A stretch of DNA of 64,000 nucleotides from NCBI GenBank assembly GCA_015501075.1, contig JADNYJ010000200.1, positions 1 to 64,000 on the forward strand. Direction: 5' to 3'. Origin of the DNA: Gymnopilus junonius. Its lineage: Eukaryota > Basidiomycota > Agaricomycetes > Agaricales > Galerinaceae. Below, in pieces: positions 1 to 11,300 of the stretch. The first letter of the stretch is position 1, and each line of letters starts with the position of its first letter. The notes under the pieces are model-generated. The model was not told the DNA's origin and made no database searches. It saw only the letters and a list, made by a program, of their open reading frames with translations. The position numbers were made by a program, and so were the translations under genes.

Positions 1-782
1 GTCTTGTGATTATCATGACCGCAGTGCTTGCATTTCTCTTCGTTAGCACCCGAATGTGCCATCACACCAATGCAGTTTGCAAGTTTGTGCTTCTGGCCTT
101 GGCCTGGACCACTGATATAATTTATTTGATCCGAGGCTAGACCGCATTCCTGGCGGCATCGGTATTCCTCCATTAGAATACCAATGAAATCTTGTGACTT
201 TATTTTTAGCTTTGACTTGTTCTCTTCTGGGTCTTTCTGCTTACTAATATATGGATCAGTAAACATGTCCCAGGAAGGAGGCAAGGACGATGCTATGATA
301 ATTTTAAATTGATCATCGGGGATCCAACTATTCTCGTCCATAGTATTAGAGTGCTCCCATAACTTCTTGAGTGCATTAAGGTGTGCGATGATGTCGTCAC
401 CTTCATTTGCAGAAGTTTTAAATAGATTGCAAAGAATAGAAATCGCAATGTAACTGCCCTTGACATCATGGACTGATGCGAGATTATCCCACATCTCCTT
501 GGCAGTCTGGGCACTCTGCATGTGAATAAGCTGATTATCAGATATGTTCATCTGGATCAGCGATTGAGCATAAGAATCATTAAAGTGCCAGGTGTCTAAA
601 TCCTCCATAGACGCATCTGTCCAAGGCTTTGGAATAGTCCCTTTAGTATATTCTAGGACACAGCAAACCTTTAGCACTGTAACCATTCTGGTCCTCCAGG
701 CTATCCAGTTGCTGTCTCTGAGCAATTCCAGAAGCTTCGTGATTGATTGAGCAACACGTGTGTTGACTTTGGTAATTGCCAT
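1..782 (-). CDS. Ty1/copia retrotransposon Gag (partial, runs off left edge)
   Basis: An uninterrupted frame starts at the ATG complementary to 780-782 and stays open to the window edge (260 codons). The order of features fits a copia Gag of the UBN2/Retrotran_gag_2 type: an N-terminal NWIAWRTRM-like segment, a central alpha-helical part with TAKEMWDNL and LPPSWDMF, and at the left edge a zinc knuckle of the C-x2-C-x4-H kind (CKHCGHDNH), whose last Cys would lie outside the window. Gag coats the retrotransposon RNA in a cytoplasmic particle. The protease, integrase and reverse transcriptase should follow to the left. A probable 5' LTR lies just upstream (872-1110). No stop or frameshift is visible, so this element may be young. 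The family call is from motif recognition; the LTR/Gag order supports it. Confidence 0.8.
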   Translation of the reverse strand, partial: MAITKVNTRVAQSITKLLELLRDSNWIAWRTRMVTVLKVCCVLEYTKGTIPKPWTDASMEDLDTWHFNDSYAQSLIQMNISDNQLIHMQSAQTAKEMWDNLASVHDVKGSYIAISILCNLFKTSANEGDDIIAHLNALKKLWEHSNTMDENSWIPDDQFKIIIASSLPPSWDMFTDPYISKQKDPEENKSKLKIKSQDFIGILMEEYRCRQECGLASDQINYISGPGQGQKHKLANCIGVMAHSGANEEKCKHCGHDNHK

Positions 783-871
783 CGCGAATCTTGATCTTGA
801 TAAATATAGACTTGATTGATTTGATGTTGCTGTTCACTTCAAATTTGCAAGGGTTTAAATGCTCTTGAAGT

Positions 872-1110
872 TGTTAAAGCACGGGGCCCATAACCCTTTG
901 GCAATGGTGTAGTCTACATATGTAGCATTTAATAAAACCCTTTGACTTCCCTTTAAGGAAGGTAAGGATTCAGGTACAAGAACAGTTACATTCTGTCCTT
1001 CTCAGACAGCTGTTTATATACTACAATCTCGATCATACCTACTATCTAAGGTAAAGTGATGGCAAAAAGTATTGCGGGTACCTGTTGCACAATACCGGTA
1101 TGGTAAAACA
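872..1110 (-). repeat. Probable 5' LTR of the copia element
   Basis: Read on the minus strand this 239-bp block begins TGTTTTACC and ends GCTTTAACA, the TG...CA signature of an LTR. It contains TATATAA followed about 25-30 bases later by a likely start region. It sits 89 bp upstream of the Gag start, as expected for a 5' LTR and leader. No clear tRNA primer-binding site was recognised next to it, and the partner LTR lies outside the window, so the boundaries are inferred from one copy. Confidence 0.5.
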
Positions 1111-2693
1111 TCTGGAGTAAAAATATATTTAAGAACTACATCGATATAGACCAGTTCCACAAATTGAAAGAACTAAAATATTCAGATACTGCATAGGTAC
1201 AGGGGAAATAGTGCGAAAAATATTACCTGCCATCAACTGAATTTTATGGAATATGGCTGAAAATGGGTTAGTGGATAGATATTTCCTACTCTAATAACAT
1301 TCAAGTGAGATCAAAGGCAGGGCTTTTGTCATTCAAGAGATATTCAGCAATGAAGATGGCTAAAATAGGCAGTTTTGCCTTATTATGGCCATATTTAGGG
1401 CAAAGTTGTTACATTGTGAGCCAAAAATCTTCTTATCCTATGAACGGTTTTTTATCATTTAAAGTATTCTATGATCAGGTGAAGGAGTAGTATCTTGGGT
1501 GATTTTCTTAACTATATTACTGGCTTTCTTAGTAGTCCTGAAATTTGCAACTTTCTGGTATCCTCTCTCAGAATGTCAATTTATTCTGCAGGAGTTCAAA
1601 CATTTGTGGGTGTTGTAAGAAGAGGTATCTGTGAACACAAGGCCCTATATCAATAAAATCTAATAACTTATTCCTGTCATTTTTAAGAAATCCCCAACCC
1701 GCAATATTATTTGCCGGCACTTTAAGTATTCAATCTCTGACTGAATGTCAGATACTCAGGTTGTTGCCTATGCCCCAACATGTTGTGCTCCGAGAACTCG
1801 ACATTTACTTAGTATATAGATAGCCACCTATGTACAATAAGTAGTGTGTGAGTTTTTCAGTAAACTGGCAGTTTCTGTATGGGGACCACATCAGTATAAT
1901 AAACAACTCCTCCTCCTCACTAGTTCTCTCGAGCCTGAGTGGGCTGGTGGCTGGGCCTTGTTGGTAGTATCCCATAGCGGTGCAAATGCCAATCCTCAAC
2001 TCTTTCTCAGTAAATACAATCAGTGCCATTTGCCTCCTTTCGACTGCCAGGATCTGCGTGAAATGTGAGTTCCCCACTGGCTGCTCATCAGAGTCATCAC
2101 CAACCTTCGCTTGACTCCTCATGGCAACTGAGGGGTAATTATGTTACTTCTATAGTAAAATATGTAATGCAGAAAATGTTAAATTTTGTAAGCTAAAAAT
2201 TTGAAGTCAAGATAGAAGAAAGTGATTAAATCTTAAATCTTAGGGTTTTCCCCCCATAGTACTGGGTATCCAAAAGTGGAAAAAGGAGGCAAAAGAGCGA
2301 AAAAGAGAGAGAATTAGTAGAAATATTCATGATCCTTTATTTCATGCAAAGAATGCATACAATTATAACTCATTTCAAGCCTTTGCTTTCCTTGCTTTTT
2401 TTCTGGTGCACTTCACATGCACGAGTCAGGAAAATCGGGTTGCCTCCCCCTAGCCCACCCAAAACTCTACAAACAGCAAATCAGTGCGAAAAAATGGGTA
2501 AATTTTTTATTAATTGTTGATAGCATATGCATTATTAGAGACCATCTGAGCTCTGAAAATTGGTCAACCACACTCATGAAATGCCCGAAGCTCAGAGATG
2601 AGCATCACAAGCAGCAGCACCCGGCCTGTGGCTGAATATGGTAATATGGCAGATAACATTGGCCGTGGCAGCTAACATTCAATGATTTACATA
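1111..2693. other. AT-rich spacer, no gene identified
   Basis: About 1.6 kb of AT-rich DNA. The open frames here (for example 1805-2122 minus) are short, have no family resemblance and no splice logic. A segment near 1700-1780 contains TG/CA-rich ends that could be LTR debris, but no second copy is present to prove it. Confidence 0.4.
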
Positions 2694-2701
2694 GCTCAAT
2701 G

Positions 2702-3308
2702 TAGTGTTGTGGGAAATAGGCTGGTGAAATTTGCACCTGCAAATTAGCCCTGCAAATTAGCAGCTAATTTGCTGGTCTGGCCAGCATCCCAAATATCTGG
2801 GGGCAAATTAGGGCAAATTAGCTCAGAGGATAGGCAGAAATATATCTGGCATGTATACTGGATAAACTGGCCTAATGAGGTAGAGAGTGCTCAGAGGGTC
2901 TGAGAGCAGGCCCTCTAATTTTTGTCTGTGAGGTCTCGAAATATATTCATGATTTATTTACAATTTCTTAATTTCAAATTGCCAATTAAGGCAATTGATG
3001 GAATCATAGCCTCTGATCTTCACCGTAAATCCATGGAAATGAGCTCAGAAAAGTCCATCAGTAAGTCGGGGAATGTGGCGGCAAGTGTTGTGGTGCAAGC
3101 AGCTAATGAATGGGTGATGTTGTAATAGAGAACAATGGACAATGTGGTCATGTTGTAGTAAAAGAGCCTAATTCACCCTAATTCACCACCAAATAGCTAA
3201 TTTTCACTATTTTGCATGGCTAATTTGCAAGTGCGAATTCGGGCCTCCGCTGAGCTCCATCAAATTTGCCCAGTGAAGTAGGTCTGCTGGCTATTTCCTG
3301 CAACACTA
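2702..3308. mobile_element. hAT-like non-autonomous element (607 bp)
   Basis: Inverted ends read TAGTGTTGTGGGAAATAG on the left and TAGTGTTGCAGGAAATAG from the right, with two mismatches. The element is flanked by an exact 8-bp duplication, GCTCAATG, at 2694-2701 and 3309-3316. A TAGNG start and an 8-bp target duplication are hallmarks of the hAT superfamily. Inside are short repeats of the type GCAAATTAG but no transposase-like frame, so it depends on a transposase made elsewhere. The 67-codon ORF at 2922-3125 is judged incidental. Confidence 0.85.
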
Positions 3309-3316
3309 GCTCAATG

Positions 3317-4018
3317 ATCACGGTAAAACATTCTAAAGAGACAGTTCTTTTTATTATATGTATCTACACATGCCTGAATATTTCAGAGATTTAAAAATGA
3401 CATTTGCATCCAAGAAGGCAAAAATGAAGGTAATACATGCAAATGTTATCTGCCATTGGGTGTTGCAGATAACATTTCGTTGTTTTATGCCTTGTCAAGG
3501 CCTTGATAAAAAATTCTAAACAGACAGATTACAATGCTTTTATGTAAGTAAAACTTCGTTCTTTTAGGAGGACCTTGATGAAACACCTGGCCGTCATGCA
3601 ACATCTCAACATTTCTGCAATCAGAGCAAATGGCATGCTTGGGTGGGACATATCTGGTACTTTCTATTATTAGAACTGGCCAGTCTGATCACTGTGGCGA
3701 TGCTGTACTGTATTCTGTGTGCTTGTACTATAGTTTTAGTTTGTAAATGACTATAATGTGTAATTCCTGTATTTTATATTTGATCTACATTCCTTTGTGT
3801 TTTATTTTTACATTCTTACTGGGCATTTTCTGGCTGTTTAACTGAGGTGGCTATAATTGGCTGGGATTTTTATTAGCCAGAATGCTTGGTAATCATGCTT
3901 TCTGGGACAATTGTGTTATAGTAACACCCTGACCTTTGTTTAAGTGAAATGTTCTATCAATCCAGTGTGGGGTGGGTTAGTAGGTGTTATTATATAGCAC
4001 ATAGGTTTTATCTATGCT
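3317..4018. other. AT-rich spacer, no gene identified
   Basis: No supported feature. It contains short echoes of GATAACATT on both sides of the hAT insertion, suggesting that an older repeat was split. A weak pair of ends (about 3915-3993) was considered and not accepted. Confidence 0.35.
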
Positions 4019-4580
4019 GTAATTGAAGATGAAGGTCATCCTTGTTGTGCTTGATTGGAAATGTAGTGTCAGTGAGTGGACATATCAAATATTCTTGTCA
4101 GGTGGACAATCCTTGTTGGGTTCAGTATTTCTATTTACAGGTAAGGTGGGTAGGTTGGTATGCTGGACATGATTACTTTGCTACATTCATGTCCATCAAT
4201 TATTTAGCTTAAGTAATCGAGTCCAAAAACCCGATTACTTAAGCAATTTATTGGTGTTTAAGTGATTTATCTATAATTAGGGTGACTTATAATTAACTAG
4301 CCATTGGATACTTGGTAATTGTATTGTCCAGTATGATTGTGTTGACAAATATAAATTTTGCCTAGATAATAAATGTATACTTTACTCAGATTGGTATTTG
4401 ATGTCATTTCATCTGCAACAAAGCAGACAAAACTGAACAATTTAAAACAAAGGTCATCATTGCTGTGCTTGACTGGAACTGTGGTAGTGTTGAGTGGCAT
4501 ATAAACACTTTCCTGTCAAATGAATTTAAATGGACAGACATCCTTGAATTCAGAAATGCTACTCCCATGCAAGGTGGCAG
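4019..4580. repeat. Diverged duplicated block with GCTTAAGTAATCG hairpin
   Basis: Two diverged copies of one stretch are visible, at about 4030-4085 and 4444-4500: both begin AAGGTCATC and contain GCTTGA(T/C)TGGAA and GAGTGG. Between them, at about 4210-4247, lies a hairpin whose arms read GCTTAAGTAATCG and CGATTACTTAAGC around a short loop. The same hairpin family recurs in the repeats to the right. Nothing recognisable is encoded. The block is probably part of an old repeat. Confidence 0.5.
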
Positions 4581-4737
4581 CACTGTACCCAATTGCTTAA
4601 TTATATTTATCAAGTGGTTTGCTTAAGTAATTGAGTTTTTTGACCTGATTACTTAATTGTTCTCATCATTGAGCTTGCTTAAGTAATCGTGTCTGAAAAC
4701 CCGATTATATAAGCATAGCAGTTGATGGCTAAGTAAT
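4581..4737 (+). repeat. 157-bp direct repeat, copy 1
   Basis: This block begins CACTGTACCCAATTGCTTAA and ends GATGGCTAAGTAAT. It recurs almost unchanged at 5003-5159. Each copy contains two small hairpins built from TTAAGTAAT and its complement. The copies differ at only a few bases, so the duplication is fairly recent. Confidence 0.8.
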
Positions 4738-5002
4738 GCAGCAGTCAAACTCATTTGACTGAGGTCTATGCAGATGCATGTGAAAGTTCACGTAGATTAT
4801 ATTCATTTGGTTTTGGGCCTTGGCCTGCTCTCTTCATTGTCTCGTCATTATATATATGATCACCTCCCCCTAGATAGGTTCCTCATGCCCTCTTTTCTTT
4901 ATAACCATACTTGCTCAGCTTGTCATATTAGCCCTTTGTGCACTCAGCCATTTCTCTTTACTCAGAGCTTGCTAGTCATTGGCTCAAGCTTCTCTTTTCT
5001 TT

Positions 5003-5159
5003 CACTGTACCCAATTGCTTAATTATATTTATCAAGTGGTTTGCTTAAGTAATTGGGTTTTTGACCCAATTACTTAATTGTTCTCATCATTGAGCTTGCT
5101 TAAGTAATCATGTCTGGAAAACCCGATTATATAAGCATAGCAGTTGATGGCTAAGTAAT
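5003..5159 (+). repeat. 157-bp direct repeat, copy 2
   Basis: Second copy of the 157-bp block at 4581-4737, in the same orientation and separated from it by 265 bp. In the first hairpin of this copy the paired changes GAG to GGG and CTG to CCA partly preserve pairing. No coding role is seen. Confidence 0.8.
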
Positions 5160-5702
5160 CAGGGTTTAAATATAGTATGAGTGTCTGGGAGGTGCAGGGA
5201 ATACTTCCATCCCATTCCATACACTGCCTATTTTGGAAAGGTCACCCACAATATGAGGAAATTCTTTCATCAATCTTGATATTCAGGTTATATGAAAGAC
5301 AAAACTTGCTTTTGGTAACCTCATTCCATAGGTGTGTCTCAATGTAATAAACTAGAAGGTTACTTGCTTTTAACAACCTACTGATATGTGGTTATCAAAG
5401 AAATTGATGTGGTTCTCAAGCACTCTGGTGAAGTCCTCTAACTCCATTATGTGGTTATTAAGTGCAAAATTTTTGAACTGCAAAGTCAAATTCTCTTAGT
5501 GAATCACTGCTGTTTATTTCTCAAGATCTTTGATGACTCAAGCTCCCTGATGCAATTCTCAGTAGTGTTTGAAGGTCTAGTTAGGTCTGGTTTTTGGGGT
5601 CCCAGGGTTGCTAACTGAGACCAAGACTGGTTAGGCTTTCTTCCCAGACCCAAAATAACTGAAAATAACTTTAAAAAAACTGTTAACCACATTTACTAAC
5701 AG

Positions 5703-6177
5703 TGTTAAGTTCTCGACGAAAGGAAGGGCGGAGTAGGCAGAGGAGATCCACGTCGGAGCTACGTCGGAGTACGTCGGTGTCGGAGTTGGTCTTAGCGTAA
5801 CGTATGTAGATGTAGGGTTGAGACTTCAGCTTCAACGTGTGTGTTGCGCTCCGTTGTCTGGACGTTGTCTCGAATTTCAGAGTCAGATCGGAATGAGAGA
5901 GCGGAGTAGAGAGCGTGGATTGATTAATGAACAATATACGAACTGAGGTACCTAATAATAGTTCTAAGGTTTTTATACTACGGAGGAAACTAAGCGGAGA
6001 CCGTACGTGTACTAGTGAGCAGGCAGACATGTAAGTTACTCTGCTCTACTCGGAGTTGACTAGCTATGTGTAATCTAAGTGTCTACGTGTTCCGGGACTT
6101 GTAGTACTTCGAGGGGATCATGAGGTCGGAGTTCGTATAGTCGGAGATCGGAGTTGGTCGGAGGCGCGTATATAACA
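5703..6177 (-). mobile_element. Solo LTR (475 bp) nested in the hAT-like element
   Basis: This GC-richer island has TGTTA and TAACA ends and is flanked by AACAG and GACAG, a near-match 5-bp duplication. On the minus strand it carries TATAAAA in its interior, as an LTR promoter would, so that strand is the likely sense strand. No gag or pol sequence adjoins it, which fits a solo LTR left by recombination. The frame at 5683-6030 is not taken as a gene. Confidence 0.65.
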
Positions 6178-6346
6178 GACAGGTTAAGACTGAAATATTA
6201 AAAACTGGTCATAACCAGCTATAACCATTGGCAATTGCATCTTTGTCACTCAGGATAACTTGTTGTAGTTTTTGTAAGCTTCAAAATGACCTCAATAACA
6301 TTAAATTTGGTTAAGAAATGGCTGAGTTATGAATTTTTAACTAGTA

Positions 6347-6987
6347 CAGTGTAATACACCTCCTTGGTACAAAACTTTTTATTCGTCAAATTAAAACACA
6401 ATTATTAGAAATCCTGCAAAAAAATTTATATGAGCTTAATGAGGACCTTCTAAGGTATCAAATTGCTAATGATTGACTCCATTGCATGGATTATGGGTGA
6501 ATTAGAGGATAATTTGTCGAGAGCAGCCTTTTGTCACAAATCCAGGTCCTTGGCACAAGTGTGACAATGCCATTTACTAGGCAACACGTCCAACACGCCA
6601 TTGAGTGCACATGTCATGCTCTGATCATGGTTGCCCTTTCATGCCTAATTTTGCCCTCAATCCATGCATTTTTCATGTCAAATCTAGCTGACATCGAAGG
6701 CAGTACTGTTCTAAACATGAATCTAAAATTCAGGGCTGAAAGCTGCACTCCAAAATGAAAAAAGTTAGGTCCAAAAAGTTGTGAAGGATGATTTTCTCTA
6801 ATTTTGATGGGTAATTGCATTGTCCTGCCTCGACAACTTTATCCCATCAGCTGAAATTTTGTATGGTGATAGATTAAGTATATATCAAGGCATATACATA
6901 GATTTTATAGCCGACCGGCGAAAACTAAGTTCAGAAATCGCAGTTGTGCCAAGGAGGTATCATGTGCCAAGGAGGTGTATTACACTG
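6347..6987. mobile_element. Tc1/mariner-like non-autonomous element (641 bp)
   Basis: It starts CAGTGTAATACACCTCCTTG and ends with the reverse complement of the same 20 bases. The inverted match runs about 25 bp with one mismatch. It is flanked on both sides by TA. CAGTG ends and a TA duplication are typical of Tc1/mariner elements. Near the right end the word GTGCCAAGGAGGT is present twice in tandem. No transposase frame is present, so the 68- and 75-codon ORFs inside are not annotated. Confidence 0.85.
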
Positions 6988-7521
6988 TAATCTACTCTTT
7001 TGGCTGATATTTTACAGTTTTTAGCATAACTTGGTGAGTTTTTGGCCTAAAAATATGATATTGGGGTTGTTTTGATGGGTAGAATTAGGGCTGCACATTA
7101 ACTGGTCTTAATCAGTCACTTACCAGTCTCATGACTGCAAAAAGACCTGTTAGTTGAAGTTCAAACTAGGCTAACCACTAACCATAGTCCAGTTATTTGC
7201 AGTTAGGGCCAGGTTAGGTCTTGGTTAATTTCCAGTTAACTAAGCTAACCCTCAAACACTAATTCTTGAGCTCTCTGATGTGGGTTTCTATTGTAGCCAT
7301 TTGCACAGATATATTGTGCATTGCATCTTTGTATTATAAATGTTTTACAGACCCAGATAAGCAACAATTGATATCAGAAGTTCAAGTACAATAAATCACT
7401 CAATAAAACAGGGTATTGTGCATCTATGATAATGGACTTACTAATGCCAACCCCATTCATCACAATATGGTTGTACATGGTGTAGTTGTAGGATCTGATG
7501 TCACTGCCCCTCCCACCACTA

Positions 7522-7670
7522 CTGTACCATTTCATTCAATTCGGCAGTCACGCATCACGGCCATTTTTTTTGACCCCGGATTTAATTCTTTCTTAATTTT
7601 TCCGATTTTTTGGAATTTTGGAAAAGTGCAAAAACGTCACGTGGGTGCCGAATTGAATAAAATAGTACAG
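7522..7670. mobile_element. Short TA-flanked MITE (149 bp)
   Basis: The left end reads CTGTACCATTTCATTCAATT and the right end, reversed, reads CTGTACTATTTTATTCAATT. The match continues through CGGCA. The element is flanked by TA at 7520-7521 and 7671-7672. Size, TA duplication and long perfect arms fit a mariner/Stowaway-like MITE. The ORF 7416-7697 crosses it and is rejected. Confidence 0.8.
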
Positions 7671-7672
7671 TA

Positions 7673-8350
7673 TCTCCATTTTCTGATTTTTCTCTAAGTG
7701 TGTGTTGTTTTATTGTAATCAACATCTTACTATAGTATAATTAATACAGAGTAACTATATAGCATTCTCCCAATGCTCTACCACTGCTTTCATAAAGCAG
7801 GAAAAGCATCATCCTGCCATGCAAAGCAGTGGCCCACTAAAACAAGTTTGATTGATATATACTCATACATGCTCCTGTAAGTCCTTGTATCCCAAAAATC
7901 TCATTTGCATTCAGGAGGTCGACAACAATGGCGAGCAGCCTACTGTCTCAGACATTGCCGGGCAGATAACAACCCAGCACTATGGGCGGTCAACCAATCT
8001 TAGCATGCTGCATAGTTCGATTCCGTGGGAAAGCTCAGACCAGCATTGGCGGGAGTCGTTCATTTCGAACTCGACAGACCCCTTTCTATCACTCATGTGA
8101 TAGAGTTGGAGATTCCCGCTACCTTTTAAGGTAGTTGGGTTTTGTAGTGGACTCGGAATTCGCCTCACTTTCAAAAAATGGCAGACCGATGCAAATTTTG
8201 CCCCTACGTCATATATCTCCCACGCTGCACAGCTTTAGTGCACGTGTTGGTTTGCCTGACTCACGCTCTTTGCTCTCACATGTTTCTCTGTTTCTCGACA
8301 TTGTGATCCTTGTCACTGTGCTTTTCCGTACTCTGTTTTGTCTCCTCATG
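7673..8350. other. Spacer with no supported gene
   Basis: One stretch (about 7910-8100) is GC-richer and reads as an 82-codon frame, but no domain or splice continuation is visible. It might be the 5' part of the Helitron region or a captured fragment. Confidence 0.3.
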
Positions 8351-11300
8351 TCATCTTTTACCATCCGGGGTCGCCCTGTTGTGGTCAAATACTCTGCTGA
8401 TGTGTTTCCCTCTTGAATGTCATGTGCTTTTTGGTCATCTTTGGATGATCAGCATCTAGCAACTCCTTTGCCAGTGCATTCTGTGTCCTTCTCTCTGTCT
8501 GCTTCGCTTTCCTCCAGTGCCTTTATGTGGGTGTTGGATTTTCAGGTCAAGTCTTCATTATTGGACTGTGATGTTGTACTTGGTTTGGATTGGAGGAGCG
8601 AGTGCTTGAACTGTGGGATGTCAGTCACATTTCTTCAATCTATTCCATGTTATGATGGTAGTGTTGCCAGTGAGTGTTTATACCCAATCTTCTGTTTGAT
8701 GTGGCTTATTGAGCCCTATGCTAGCCTTTGGTCCACCACTTTTGCCTTCTCATTTGTCTTTGCCATCTTGTATGTTGCAATTCTGATGGTTTTATTTATA
8801 TGGTTTATCTTTATTCAGCTAGCTCTTTGGGTCAATCCTGTGCTGATCATTCCCTTCCTCTTTGTATGTTGCTTTGACCTTCGAAGACTTATTATCTGGC
8901 TAATATTTTCTTAGTAGATTTTTCGCATATGCAGTCATCGGGAGATCACAAACATGATACATCTTATTATAATCATTATTATTATTCTTCATCTCCATCT
9001 CCATCTGTCCTCCTGGGTCCAGTACCTTCCACATCTCATCAACTTGAATTGCATATCATCCCTGTCATTGATGAGAAATCGGGTCATGAGTTCTTGGAGG
9101 AATTCATCTTGGGCTCTCACTCCTCCGGTGTTAGCGCAACGGCTTTTACACAGGATCTAAAATCTCTCCAGCATTCTCTGTCATTGCATGGCATTACTTC
9201 TCATGGGTTTTCTGTATCTGATTGTAAGGTAGTTTTATTTGATCATATTTTTTCTGGGCAATGTGTAGAGGATATACATTTTCGAAGTGATCGTACTGCA
9301 TGCTCCTGTTTTCAGAGGAATTTCAGTGATGCTTCAGAGCTATCAGCTGCAGCCTTTGACATGCTTTCGAGGGCTACCACTGACCAAAGGTCTAATGATA
9401 ATTTGATGGATATCTTTCATCTGCTTGATATCAAGACAATTTTTCTACCTGGACATTTTCGTCGTCAATCTCAGGCAGAATGTAAGCATCAGGCTAAATG
9501 TTTTGTTAAGAATAGATGATGTTCAGCTGATATATTTGTCAGATTTGAGCATCATAGTTGTTGCAAGTTATTAGCTATTATTTCTTCCCATGGAATCCAT
9601 GTGGACAGATTTACAAGTACTGTTGATAGTTTAAAGGAAAGTATCCTCAAACATTTTGCAAATGCAGGTTGTTATTCTAACCATCTTTCTTCTACTTCTG
9701 GTCCAACAGCTTGTCAGAAAACAATGTTGTCTTGTAAATCTGAAGATTCATTGACTGTCACATCAAAAGATCATTTTAGTCTACATTGGTTTTCAAAGCA
9801 AGCAAAAGGTTTAATGCGTGTACCTTTACAATGCCTTCTAAGGATTCTCGACATCAATTATACTGCTGATGATGATATTCATCAACTTCAATCTGCCCTT
9901 CGGAAGCATATAACTATGTTAAAGCAACAGATTCGTGAACTTGATGCAGGTCAGATACAATCTGAGGTGTTGAGGAAATCTATTGATGAAGCTCAGAAGC
10001 GACTATATGAAATTTACACTAATTGGCCTTCAATTATATCAAGTGATCTAAAAGATAAAATTTTGAATTTATTTAGAGAGGAAACTTCTTCATTGTCATT
10101 AAAATCCCAGGTCTGTACATCTTGTGCTGAATCATGTCTTGTAAGTGCTTGTACAACTGTTGCCATTGAAGATATTGACCTCAATTTATTAAAAAGACCA
10201 GATCAGCGACTTCATACAGATGTTATGCATACTGTTGATGCTCAGTGGTTGGATGGTGATGTTCAGTCCCCAAAATTACCCTCTCCTATTTTAAATATTC
10301 CTGGAATAATGTTAGATCCAGATGGTATTGAGGTGGACTCAGCTACCAAAGAAATTTCACTTGTACTTTGTAAATCCTGTAGGTCATCTTTGAAATCTAG
10401 AAAGGTACCTCCATTATCTTTAGCCAATCATATGATACTAGGTGAAGTCCCTCCTGCACTTCAAGACCTCACCATCATAGAAGAAGCTATGATAGCCAGA
10501 TGCAGAGCTAAGTGCTGGGTGATTCAGTTAAAAGAGGAAAATGCTGGTTATGGTGCTACACCAAATACACAGCGAGGCTTGAGAGGTCATGTAATTATTT
10601 ATCCACAAAGGCCTTCTTCTATTGCTGAAGTTCTTCCACCATCTTTAGAGGAGGTCAGTACTCCAATTTGTGTAATTTTTGTTGGCTCCCATCGTCCATC
10701 TGATGATTGGCTAAGGACTAAAGCTAAACCATTAGTTGTTCATTGAGAGAAAGTTAGAGAAGCATTACTTTGGCTAAAAAATCATAATGGATTATACAAA
10801 ATATTAGAATCGATTCAGATTTAATTGACAGTCTTCCATATTCATCTGTTCTGCCTGTCCATATTGAGCATGTTGTTTCTGATAAGGCTACAGAATCATT
10901 AACATCTCGATATGATTCAATTACTCCTTTGCAACAAAATGATGAAAGTAATTCAGAGTCTTCTTTAAATTTTCAAAATGTTGTTATTACTGATGTTGAT
11001 GGTTCAGCTCCATATAATGAACTACAGGCTGCTGCCATGCATCATATAAAAAAAAAGGTGGTGGATATATTGAAGTTGGACATGATCCTGTGCCTGTAAA
11101 TGAATTTTTTAATCCGACCATGTTTCCTATGATTTATCCTACTTTATTTCCATATGGAATTGGAGGATTTGAAAATAAAAAATGATCTGCAGCTGTTTCC
11201 CTAAAACGACATGTAAAGCATTTATTTAATTTAGCAGATCGACGATTCCAAGAACATTATTCTTTTCTTTTTACTGTTTTTAATATTTTACAAAGGCGAG

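Larger units (their letters stand above)
5563..7261. mobile_element. Old hAT-like element interrupted by two later insertions
   Basis: Its ends read TAGTGTTTGAAGG on the left and TAGTGTTTGAGGG from the right. The flanking octamers, ATTCTCAG and ATTCTTGA, agree at five of eight positions, and the three differences are all transitions, consistent with an old 8-bp duplication. The interior is rich in short AACCAGT/GGTTAG words near both ends, which may be transposase-binding repeats. A solo LTR (5703-6177) and a mariner-like element (6347-6987) sit inside it, so the hAT-like element is the oldest of the three. No transposase frame remains. Confidence 0.6.

Noticed and set aside
1805..2122. A 105-codon minus ORF in the left AT-rich region
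   Set aside because: No family resemblance, no splice continuation, and an opposite-strand frame of similar quality covers the same bases.
3915..3993. Short inverted pair TATAGTAACACC and TATAATAACACC as a mini-element
   Set aside because: Arms are short and AT-rich and no target duplication is evident.
8417..8914. The 165-codon frame read as an independent membrane-protein gene
   Set aside because: It continues in phase from the frame upstream across a single TGA and matches the upstream module of Helitron proteins. The hydrophobic tail is T-rich decayed sequence.
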